A stretch of 14,867 bases of DNA, from assembly GCA_021159845.1 (NCBI GenBank), contig JAGHDS010000286.1, forward strand, positions 1 to 14,867, written 5' to 3'. The notes beneath the pieces are model-generated. The model searched no databases. It worked only from the letters and a program-made list of their open reading frames with translations, and was not told the DNA's origin. Each line of letters opens with the position of its first letter. Within the stretch, counting starts at the first letter, position 1. Positions 7,180 to 13,725 of this stretch are shown here, piece by piece. This DNA is from Anaerolineae bacterium. Its GTDB lineage: Bacteria > Chloroflexota > Anaerolineae > DUEN01. The position numbers and the translations under genes are program-made.

Positions 7180-7273
7180 GGAAAGCAGGCTTAAAGCAAA
7201 TTCGAGGGAAACAGCCGGTCAGATCAGGGGTACGGCTGAAGCCCCGCAGCGATAGCGTGCGGGGCCTTTCTTT
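7180..7273 (+). ncRNA. Candidate ~95-nt RNA or attenuated leader
   Basis: The promoter at 7144-7172 and the terminator at 7241-7273 bound a short transcript. Stem 1 pairs CAGCCG 7212-7217 with CGGCTG 7233-7238. GGGG at 7227-7230, within its loop, can instead pair with CCCC 7242-7245 and so disrupt the terminator stem. Such mutually exclusive stems are the mark of an attenuator or riboswitch, and kimA lies downstream. It could equally be a free-standing small RNA. I do not recognise a known class, and the conserved blocks of the c-di-AMP (ydaO) riboswitch are not visible. Confidence 0.4.
7241..7273 (+). terminator. Intrinsic terminator before kimA leader
   Basis: GCCCCGCA (7241-7248) pairs perfectly with TGCGGGGC (7258-7265) around a 9-nt loop, followed at once by the pyrimidine tract CTTTCTTT at 7266-7273. 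It is a classic rho-independent form on the plus strand. Confidence 0.7.
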
Positions 7274-7452
7274 GCGCGCAACGGCATACCCCAGCAAGCA
7301 CAGGGCAAGTATAACCACTCAGCCCGGCTATCATGAGCTGGCAACTACCTGCTGTTGTACGTTATATGATATGCGGTAATGGGGTTCAAACTGGTATCAG
7401 CCAAGTCTGAAAGAGCAATGGAGCGCTCGAGAATCTCGTAGGCAAGGAGCCT

Positions 7453-7574
7453 GGCTCTAGGCCCTCACCTCATTTCCTCTCTACTCTTTTCCTCCTGAAT
7501 CAGGGGAGCAGAGAGGCACCCGAAATACGGCGAAAATCAGGGCGGAGGTGGGGGCCCTGTTCTGCTCTAGAGCC
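7453..7574 (+). promoter_or_regulatory. Long structured leader upstream of kimA
   Basis: Three nested helices are visible. GGCTCT 7453-7458 pairs with AGAGCC 7569-7574. A 12-bp helix joins 7460-7471 to 7545-7556 (one G-T pair). An 11-bp helix with one mismatch joins 7476-7486 to 7506-7516. The unpaired side 7517-7544 is rich in A and G. No U-tract follows, so it is not an ordinary terminator. It begins 162 nt before the kimA start. It may be a regulatory leader; the ligand or protein is unknown. Confidence 0.4.
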
Positions 7575-7585
7575 TCTTGACCAAG

Positions 7586-7599
7586 ATCAGTCGACTGAT
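7586..7599. promoter_or_regulatory. 14-bp perfect palindrome next to the kimA RBS
   Basis: ATCAGTCGACTGAT is a perfect palindrome lying 3 bp before the AGGGGGG ribosome-binding site (7603-7609) and 15 bp before the kimA ATG. It may be a dimeric operator or an RNA hairpin controlling ribosome access. It encloses a SalI-type GTCGAC centre. Confidence 0.35.
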
Positions 7600-7614
7600 A
7601 CTAGGGGGGTAAAA

Positions 7615-9453
7615 ATGGGCGCAAGCATTCGGCGCTTGTTGGTAGGCAGCCCTTTGGAAACCAGTCAGGCGGTCCATGAACGTTTGACGAAGGTGAAAGC
7701 GCTCGCCGTTTTCTCCAGCGACGCGCTTTCCTCTGTCGCCTACGCGACGGAGGAAATATTGCTCGTGCTGATGCTGGCAGGCTCCTCGGCGTTAAGTCTC
7801 TCCTGGCCGATCGCCGTAGCCATTGCTATCCTCCTGGCCATCGTAGCCACATCCTACTATCAAGGCATACACGCTTACCCATCCGGGGGCGGGGCCTATA
7901 TCATCTCCAGAGAGAACTTGGGCACTTTAGCCGGCTTAGTAGCTGGTGCAGCCTTACTGATTGATTATGTGCTGACAGTTGCCGTAAGCGTCTCGGCCGG
8001 TGTGGCCGCCATCACGTCAGCCGCACCGGCGCTCTACGCGCACCGGGTAGGCTTGGGCGTTCTCTTCATCCTGCTTGTCACGTGGGGAAACCTGCGTGGT
8101 GTGCGCGAGTCCGGCACGATCTTCGCCATCCCGACTTATCTGTTCATCATCAGTTTCCTGACCATGATCGGCACCGGCCTGTTCAAGTACGTGGCCGGGC
8201 AAGCCACGCCATTGCCATCCACAGAGGCCATCCAACCTGTGCAGCCGTTGACCCTTTTCCTCCTCCTCCGGGCATTCTCATCCGGATGTACAGCGCTCAC
8301 AGGCATCGAGGCAATTAGTAATGGCGTCATGGCCTTCAAACCACCCGAGGCGCGTAACGCCAGCCGCACGCTGGCCGCTATGGCCGTGCTCCTGGTTACC
8401 ATGTTCTTAGGAATCACCTGGCTGGCCAGAGCTTATGGGATCATCCCCAAAGAAAGCGAAACAGTCGTCTCACAACTGGCGAGGACCATCTTCGGTTATG
8501 AGAGTTCACTCTATTATCTCATCCAGGCTACGACAGCCTTCATCCTGATCCTGGCGGCCAACACCAGCTTTAACGGGTTCCCTCGATTGGCCTCCTTAAT
8601 GGCTCAAGACCGATTCCTACCCCGGCAACTCGCCAACCTGGGTGATCGGCTCGTGTTCTCCAACGGTATCGTTATCCTGGGTGCCATCGCTGCCGCCCTG
8701 TTAGCGCTATTCGGTGGAAGCACACATGCCTTGATCCCCCTCTACGCTGTAGGCGTGTTCCTATCCTTCACGCTCGCCCAAGCAGGGTTAGTGAGACACA
8801 GCCTGCGAGAACGGCAAAGCGGATGGCGGCATACCGCCATCATTAACGGCATCGGCGCCATCGCGACCGGGGTTGTCCTCACCATCATTACGGCGACCAA
8901 GTTCATGCATGGAGCCTGGATTGTCGTTCTGCTTATTCCCTCCATGGTGTGCACTTTCCTGACCATCCATGACCACTACGAGATGGTAAGGCGGCAGCTC
9001 TCCATCCACACGCCAGATCCACTACCTCGCCCCGTGCGCCGTCATAGAGCAATTATGCCCATATCGGGCGTCCATCGAGGGACCCTCAAGGCTCTCTACT
9101 ACGCCCAATCAGTAACCGACGATGTGACAGCCGTAGTGGTGGATGTGGATCCAGAACAGACTCGACGGATCCGCGAACAATGGGAGGAGATCGGCACGAA
9201 GGTTCCTCTCGTCGTGCTACCCTCTCCCTACCGATCTGTCCAGGAGCCCTTGATGGAGTATATCGACCAAGTCAGTGCATCGTTAGATAAGGGGGACGTG
9301 CTCACCATCATCTTACCCGAGTTCGTCCCCAGAAAGGCCTGGCACCACCTGCTGCATAACCAGACGGCGCTTCTGCTGAAGGCCGCGCTGATCTACCGGC
9401 GTACGAAGCACAACGAGGTCGTCGTAGACGTGCCTTACTACTTACACGAGTGA
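7615..9453 (+). CDS. kimA: KimA-like potassium importer (APC family)
   Basis: A 612-aa membrane protein with about 12 transmembrane segments (roughly 43-470) and a C-terminal cytosolic domain of about 140 residues. It resembles Bacillus subtilis KimA/YdaO along most of its length: LTKVKALAVFSSDALSSVAYATEEIL (25-49), YPSGGGAYIISRENLG, LIDYVLTVAVSVSAG, FSSGCTALTGIEAISN and LIPLYAVGVF. D36, Y43, D117, T121 and S125 fall at the positions I recall for the K+ site of KimA. KimA imports K+ with high affinity, driven by protons, and c-di-AMP inhibits it in Bacillus; whether that applies here is unknown. ATG 7615 follows AGGGGGG with 5 nt spacing. It is monocistronic, with a long structured leader in front and a convergent operon behind. 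A general amino-acid permease is the less likely alternative. Confidence 0.88.
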   Translation: MGASIRRLLVGSPLETSQAVHERLTKVKALAVFSSDALSSVAYATEEILLVLMLAGSSALSLSWPIAVAIAILLAIVATSYYQGIHAYPSGGGAYIISRENLGTLAGLVAGAALLIDYVLTVAVSVSAGVAAITSAAPALYAHRVGLGVLFILLVTWGNLRGVRESGTIFAIPTYLFIISFLTMIGTGLFKYVAGQATPLPSTEAIQPVQPLTLFLLLRAFSSGCTALTGIEAISNGVMAFKPPEARNASRTLAAMAVLLVTMFLGITWLARAYGIIPKESETVVSQLARTIFGYESSLYYLIQATTAFILILAANTSFNGFPRLASLMAQDRFLPRQLANLGDRLVFSNGIVILGAIAAALLALFGGSTHALIPLYAVGVFLSFTLAQAGLVRHSLRERQSGWRHTAIINGIGAIATGVVLTIITATKFMHGAWIVVLLIPSMVCTFLTIHDHYEMVRRQLSIHTPDPLPRPVRRHRAIMPISGVHRGTLKALYYAQSVTDDVTAVVVDVDPEQTRRIREQWEEIGTKVPLVVLPSPYRSVQEPLMEYIDQVSASLDKGDVLTIILPEFVPRKAWHHLLHNQTALLLKAALIYRRTKHNEVVVDVPYYLHE

Positions 9454-9470
9454 CTTCAGCCAGTACACCA

Positions 9471-9499
9471 AGCGGGGACACCCGATAGGCGTCCCCGCT
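9471..9499. terminator. Shared hairpin between convergent kimA and RNase gene
   Basis: AGCGGGGAC (9471-9479) pairs perfectly with GTCCCCGCT (9491-9499), and inner CC/GG pairs can extend the stem past one mismatch. It lies in the 87-bp gap between two gene ends that face each other. There is no T-tract on the plus strand, and on the minus strand the T-rich bases precede the stem, so any terminator activity would be non-canonical. Confidence 0.5.
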
Positions 9500-9540
9500 C
9501 AAAACGCTGTGACAACACGTTGATCTTGCTCGTCGTGTCT

Positions 9541-10944
9541 TCATCCCAGATCGACGAAATCCCCCCGTTCGGGAATGGAAACCGCTTGCACCCCCTCTCC
9601 CCGAAGCGCCTCAGCGAGCACTTGCGCCGATTCTAGCTCGCCGTGGACAAGGGCAATGCGCGGGGATCCCTGTCGAAGCGCGGGACGCACCCACTCGAGT
9701 AGCTCATCCCGATCCGCGTGGGCGCTGTACCCATCGATTTTCTCAATCCGGGCTCGCACCTCATACTCTTCCCCAAAGATTCGGACACGCGTCCAGCCGT
9801 CTACCAGCCTCCGCCCCAAGGTGTTCTCCGCCTGAAAGCCCACGAAGAGGATCGTATTGCTGGGGTCCTCGATGTTGTTCTTCAGGTGGTGCAAGATGCG
9901 ACCGGCCTCGCACATCCCGGACGCGCTGATGATGACAGCCGAGTCTCGCAGGAAGTTCAGTTCCTTGGACTGCTCTACGTCACGGATGTAACGCAAGCGG
10001 TAGAAACCAAAGGGGTCCTGAGTCTGATGCTCAGTCAGGAACCTGAGCGTCTCCTCATCGTAGCATTCTGGGTGCAGGCGGAATATCTCGGTCACGTTAA
10101 CAGCCAGCGGGCTATCCACAAACACGGGGAGTGAGGGAATCTTGTGTGCCAATGTCAACTGATGCAACGCATAGACGATCTCCTGAGTACGTCCGACGGC
10201 GAAGGAGGGAATAATCACCTTGCCGCGGCACCGAAAGGTCTCGTTCACGACTCGTCGCAGCGTGGCGCGCGCCTGATCAGGTGTCTCATGGCGCCGAGAT
10301 CCATATGTGCTTTCCATGATGATGAGGTCAGCGGGCTGGGCAGGCGTCGGGTCCCGCAAGATGGCCAATCCCTTGCGCCCGATGTCGCCAGAGAAGAGCA
10401 GTCGGTGTTTACGCTTCCCCTCGGTGACCTCTAACAAGATCATAGCAGACCCCAGGATATGTCCGACATCCAGGAAAGTCGCCCGCACACCTGGGACGAC
10501 AGTAAACGGCCGGTTATACCCCAGGCTGATGAAATAGGGGAGCGTATTGGTAGCATCTTGCAGCGTGTAAAGCGGCTCCACGGGCGGTTCCCCACGCCGC
10601 GCCCGTCGCTTATTCACGTATTCGACATCCTTCTCCTGGATATGGCCGCTGTCACGCAGCATGGCAGCACACAGATCACGCGTTGCAGGCGTCGCCCAGA
10701 TGTTGCCCCGGAAGCCCTGCTTGACCAGATTGGGCAGGTTCCCCGAATGGTCGATATGGGCGTGAGAGAGGATAACAGCATCAATTTCGGCAGGATCAAA
10801 GGGGAAATGCAGGTTGCGCTCGTACATCTCGGCACGATGCCCCTGAAACAGCCCACAGTCCAGCAATACACGATGCCCATTGGCCTCCAGCAAATGCATC
10901 GAGCCAGTCACAGTCCGGGTCGCACCAAAGAAAGTCAGTCGCAC
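9541..10944 (-). CDS. Beta-CASP metallo-beta-lactamase RNase
   Basis: A 467-aa protein of the CPSF-73/TTHA0252-type beta-CASP nuclease family, zinc-dependent and acting on RNA in the cytosol. Metal motifs: SHAHIDHSGNLP (H61, H63, D65, H66), H162 in GHILGS and D187 in SGDIGR. Beta-CASP signs: ESTYGSRRHE, PSFAVGRTQEIVYAL, ISASGMCEAGRILHHL and the C-terminal VHGE. The open frame reaches 11070, but that extension is low-complexity and lies inside the RNase D gene. GTG 10944 is the start because GGAG lies 7 nt upstream, within the end of the RNase D gene whose stop is 4 nt away. It is the last gene of the corA-RNase D-RNase operon. RNA decay or processing together with the RNase D homologue is likely. 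Confidence 0.94.
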   Translation of the reverse strand: MRLTFFGATRTVTGSMHLLEANGHRVLLDCGLFQGHRAEMYERNLHFPFDPAEIDAVILSHAHIDHSGNLPNLVKQGFRGNIWATPATRDLCAAMLRDSGHIQEKDVEYVNKRRARRGEPPVEPLYTLQDATNTLPYFISLGYNRPFTVVPGVRATFLDVGHILGSAMILLEVTEGKRKHRLLFSGDIGRKGLAILRDPTPAQPADLIIMESTYGSRRHETPDQARATLRRVVNETFRCRGKVIIPSFAVGRTQEIVYALHQLTLAHKIPSLPVFVDSPLAVNVTEIFRLHPECYDEETLRFLTEHQTQDPFGFYRLRYIRDVEQSKELNFLRDSAVIISASGMCEAGRILHHLKNNIEDPSNTILFVGFQAENTLGRRLVDGWTRVRIFGEEYEVRARIEKIDGYSAHADRDELLEWVRPALRQGSPRIALVHGELESAQVLAEALRGEGVQAVSIPERGDFVDLG

Positions 10945-10948
10945 GGTT

Positions 10949-12150
10949 TCACTCCGTAGCAAGACGGGATAAGAGATCCAAGAGCTCGGGACCGTATGTG
11001 TGCAGCTTCCACGAGCCCAGCCGGTCGATCTGGGCCAGGTCGTCCAGGGTGCTCGGGTTCTCCCGGGCAATGCGCATCAGCACGTCGTTGGTGAGCACAA
11101 TATCGGGATCTACCCCGCGCGCGGCGGCTCTGCGCGAGCGCCAGGCACGCAAAGCATCGTATCGGGCCAAGGTGGCCTCGTCCGGCCTCAACTGATCACT
11201 ACGCCGACGCTCTGGCGGCTCGGGTGTGGGTGCCGATTGCCCTTCCCGAATCGCGGCCAGCAACTGCTCACCGTGACGTTGGCTGACCAGGCGGGACACG
11301 CCGGGCAGTCGACGTAGAGCAGTGATTGTCCGCGGCTGCCGTTCGCTGAGGAGCACGAGAGCCCGATCGGTCAAGACTTTAAAGGGGGGACGGTCCAACC
11401 GCCTCGCCCATTCCTCTCGCCAGAGGTATAGCTCCCGCAGGACAGCCAACTGAGGGCCTGACAACCGCTTCGCCCCGTTGATTCGCCAAAATCCATCGGG
11501 ATCAAAGGGTTTCTCCACGAACTGGATGTGTGGCAGAGCCGCGAAGGCCTCTAATGCTTCCTCCCAGCGCCCTTTAGCCAGGAGCTCCTGATGGATGAGA
11601 TCGCGTAGCGGGAGCAGGAAACGCGTATCCAGTCGAGCGTAGGCCAGCTGCTCGGTCGTAAGTGGGCGCTTGCCCCAATTGGCCCGCTGCATACGCTTAT
11701 CCAGGTGAACGCCGAAATGCTCCTCAAGCAGAGCCGCCAGGCTCACATGCGGCCATCCGAGGATGCGAGAGGCGATCATCGTGTCGAAGAGATGGGCGAA
11801 GTGGAAACCATAATCCCGCTTAAGCATCAGGATATCGTTCTCAGCCGCGTGGAATACCTTCTCCACCTCTGGGGTGGCAAACAGTTCCGCCAGCAGGCCA
11901 ACGGCGTCACTGCCGAGGCCAGTGGATCCACGAGGTAATCCGTGTCCGGGGTTGAGAACTGGATCAGGCAGACCTTGTGATAGTAGGAGAAAAGGCTGTC
12001 GGCCTCGGTATCCACAGCCACCCGAGGCTGAGCCAGCAGGTGGTCCATCATCGCCCGCATCTCTGTCGCAGTCTGGACCAGGATCGGAGGAGGGAGATGC
12101 TGCATATCGGAAGTCGCGTTGGGATGCGTTCTGGAATGTCCGACTCTCAC
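10949..12150 (-). CDS. rnd: RNase D-like 3'-5' exonuclease, frameshifted
   Basis: The homology is split over two frames. The first part (12150 to about 11920) encodes ILVQTATEMRAMMDHLL, then VAVDTEADS (exonuclease motif I, D47 and E49), KVCLIQFST and DYLVDPLA. The rest (about 11917 to 10949) continues in the -1 frame with SDAVGLLAELF, FHAAENDILMLKRDYGF (motif II), LFDTMIASRILGW, YARLDTRFLLPL (motif III) and two HRDC-like domains. One missing base near 11915-11920 restores a full DEDDy exonuclease with HRDC domains, of normal RNase D length. No slippery heptamer is visible, so a recent mutation or an assembly error is more likely than programmed frameshifting. The GTG start at 12150 overlaps the corA stop as GTGA, with GGAGGGG 6 nt upstream. 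The enzyme trims RNA 3' ends, including tRNA precursors. Confidence 0.85.
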
Positions 12151-13061
12151 AACCAACCCCTCCGTCGGAACACCCACAGCATAGCAACGGCGATCGCGAT
12201 CATGATGCCCAGAACGAGGGAAAACGACCAGGAGTAGGAAGCGAGGGGGAGAGGAACGTTCATGCCATACAGCCCGGACAATAACGTCAAAGGCAGCATG
12301 ATCACGGAGATCACCGTCAACGTCCGCATGACGTCGTTGATGCGGTAGGATGTGATCGAGTCAGACGTGTCAGCCAGTCCGTTAATTACCTCACGGTAAT
12401 CATCCAACACATCCCGGGCCCGAGCAAACGCGTCCGCGACATCCCCCCAGTACACATCCAGGCCCTCCGGCATGAACGGAAACTCGCTATGCTCCAGGGC
12501 TAGGACAACAGAGAGCTGGGGCCGAACGATGCGCCGCATGGCGATGATATCGCGCCGGACGAACGAGATGCGATGCACGATCTCACGCATATTCTCTGTG
12601 AACATCTCCTCCTCGATCCAACGTAGATGTGCACCGATTTTATCCAGCATAGGAAAGACCGAGTCAGCCAACCGGTCCAGGATCGAATACAGGAGACGGC
12701 CCGCCCCCTTCGACATATGCTGCGCACGCGCTTGCTCATCCTCCCGGCAAGCATCGAAGAGGCGAAGTAAAGGTTTTAGCACGCCATCATGCAGTGTCAC
12801 CAGATAATCGGCACCGATGAAAAAGTCGACCTCACTGGGGCGCGTAATCTGGCGCTGGCGATCAAAAAGAGGAAAATGCATGACCATGAAAGCATAAGCC
12901 TCGTATTCGTCGATTTTAGGCCGCTCAATTCTGCTCAGACAGTCCTCCAGATCCAGTGGATGAAAATCATAACGTGAACGTAAGAACTGGATATCCTCCT
13001 TCGTCGGCTGTTGGATATCCACCCACGTCACCTGGCCATAAGTAATCATCGCGATCGCCAC
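12147..13061 (-). CDS. corA: CorA family Mg2+ transporter
   Basis: About 304 aa. A long soluble N-terminal domain (WVDIQQPTKEDIQFLRSRYDFHPLDLEDCL...RPKIDEY) ends in a long helix. Two C-terminal transmembrane segments follow, with the CorA signature GMN in SGLYGMNVPLP at about 266-268, the second segment and a basic tail FRRRGWL. It moves Mg2+ (or Co2+/Ni2+) inward as a pentamer. The frame is open from a TTG at 13076, but GTG 13061 has GGAGG 8 nt upstream, while ATG 13049 has no close SD, so GTG is preferred. The stop overlaps the RNase D start (GTGA), making it the first gene of a three-gene operon behind the promoter at 13128-13156. The usual MPEL after GMN is absent, as in many CorA relatives. 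Confidence 0.93.
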   Translation of the reverse strand: MAIAMITYGQVTWVDIQQPTKEDIQFLRSRYDFHPLDLEDCLSRIERPKIDEYEAYAFMVMHFPLFDRQRQITRPSEVDFFIGADYLVTLHDGVLKPLLRLFDACREDEQARAQHMSKGAGRLLYSILDRLADSVFPMLDKIGAHLRWIEEEMFTENMREIVHRISFVRRDIIAMRRIVRPQLSVVLALEHSEFPFMPEGLDVYWGDVADAFARARDVLDDYREVINGLADTSDSITSYRINDVMRTLTVISVIMLPLTLLSGLYGMNVPLPLASYSWSFSLVLGIMIAIAVAMLWVFRRRGWL

Positions 13062-13076
13062 GCCAGGCACCTCCAA

Positions 13077-13093
13077 GGAGATCGCTCATCTCC
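13077..13093 (-). promoter_or_regulatory. Hairpin just upstream of the corA RBS
   Basis: GGAGAT 13077-13082 pairs perfectly with ATCTCC 13088-13093 around 5 nt. It lies directly ahead of the GGAGG ribosome-binding site of corA, where it could affect translation. Confidence 0.3.
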
Positions 13094-13111
13094 GTGCTCA
13101 TACAACCGAGT

Positions 13112-13633
13112 TCACATCAACGTGGGCATTATGCCGCCGCTCCTAGGAGATGTCAAACCATTTGGTCGGGGTAACTGGTCACCGTTGGGGTAAGAGAGAT
13201 CAGCCGCGCCACCACCGTAAGCCGAACCAAGCCTCTCTCTTCCTTCCAGGCGTGGAAGAAGGGGATATGGAGAATAAGGGCTGCTTGGGTGCCAGAACAT
13301 CGAAAAAGCCCTATCGGGAATGATCTTCCCCTGATGTAAAAGGGCCGATCCAATTTCAAAGGCCATATCTCGGCAAACCCAGATTATCGTTGCACCGTTG
13401 CGTCGAACACTCGGCTCGGGGAAAACCTCTGACAACATGACTTGCATCCTTGACGCCTCACGATATTGCGAGTAAAATTCGTCAGCGTTGATTTCGGAGC
13501 GTGCCCGAGAACCTACGGGAGATCCAGGATCTGGCTTATGAAAAGGCACTTCGTGCTGTAAGCGAGCCAAGTAATGAAGCGGATGTAGACACACAACAGC
13601 CAAACGAGCCGTCCCTCTCCAGATGAGTTTCAA
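13112..13633 (-). CDS. Hypothetical ORF overlapping the corA promoter
   Basis: An open frame of 173 codons starting at TTG 13633 with only a weak AAGG ahead. Residues of the middle part (ADEFYSQYREASRMQVM, NGATIIWVCRDMAFEIG, IIPDRAFSMFWHP) look protein-like, and codon use is more AT-rich than in the neighbouring genes, so it may be acquired or decaying. Its last 40 or so codons run through the 39-bp repeated block and then through the corA promoter, which suggests the natural end has been lost or overprinted. No domain is recognised. It may be a gene remnant rather than an active gene; ATG starts inside the frame are possible. Confidence 0.3.
   Translation of the reverse strand: MKLIWRGTARLAVVCLHPLHYLARLQHEVPFHKPDPGSPVGSRARSEINADEFYSQYREASRMQVMLSEVFPEPSVRRNGATIIWVCRDMAFEIGSALLHQGKIIPDRAFSMFWHPSSPYSPYPLLPRLEGRERLGSAYGGGAADLSYPNGDQLPRPNGLTSPRSGGIMPTLM
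13128..13156 (-). promoter_or_regulatory. Promoter of the corA-RNase D-RNase operon
   Basis: On the minus strand a perfect TTGACA (13151-13156), a 17-bp spacer and CATAAT (13128-13133, 5 of 6) form a sigma-70-type promoter; the start is expected near 13121. The spacer holds the 10-bp palindrome CTCCTAGGAG (13140-13149). The 39-bp block lies upstream, ending 14 bp before the -35 box. Confidence 0.6.
13171..13209 (-). repeat. 39-bp block, copy B, upstream of corA promoter
   Basis: The reverse complement matches 7091-7129 at 34 of 39 positions. The edge nearer the promoter carries a direct repeat: GTTGGGGTAA (13184-13193) and GTCGGGGTAA (13165-13174) differ at one base and are 19 bp apart, close to two helical turns. 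A transcription factor contacting one DNA face could produce this pattern. Confidence 0.7.
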
Positions 13634-13659
13634 CCTTGCTCATACTTTGCAAGGTGATC

Positions 13660-13685
13660 AGCCGGGCTTCCAAAAGTGCCCGGCT
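13660..13685 (+). promoter_or_regulatory. Hairpin in the hppA upstream region
   Basis: AGCCGGGC (13660-13667) pairs perfectly with GCCCGGCT (13678-13685) around a 10-nt loop, 40 bp before the hppA start. No U-tract of note follows. It could be a leader hairpin of hppA. TATATT at 13685-13690 resembles a -10 box, but I see no matching -35 box. Confidence 0.35.
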
Positions 13686-13725
13686 ATATTCTGACAGTCT
13701 AGTACAAAGGGAGAAGGAGTCGATC

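Noticed and set aside
6991..7194. 67-codon plus-strand ORF
   Set aside because: Runs through repeats and over the 7144 promoter; no SD. Its similarity to the 13112-13633 frame comes only from the shared 39-bp block.
7180..7266. c-di-GMP-I (GEMM) riboswitch
   Set aside because: ACAGCCGG and nearby A-rich bases look similar, but the GGCAAACC and GGGACGCAAAGCC blocks are absent.
7180..7614. c-di-AMP (ydaO) riboswitch upstream of kimA
   Set aside because: Looked for it because Bacillus kimA has one. Only fragments such as GGTACGG and CTCGTAGGC resemble it; the ordered conserved blocks and the TTGGGG segment are missing.
10945..11070. N-terminal extension of the beta-CASP RNase frame
   Set aside because: Overlaps the coding end of the RNase D gene in another frame; the GTG at 10944 has a proper SD and begins right at the family's N-terminus.
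11930..12187. Upstream part of the long RNase D frame as its N-terminus
   Set aside because: This translation is unlike any exonuclease; the true motif I lies in the other frame over the same bases.
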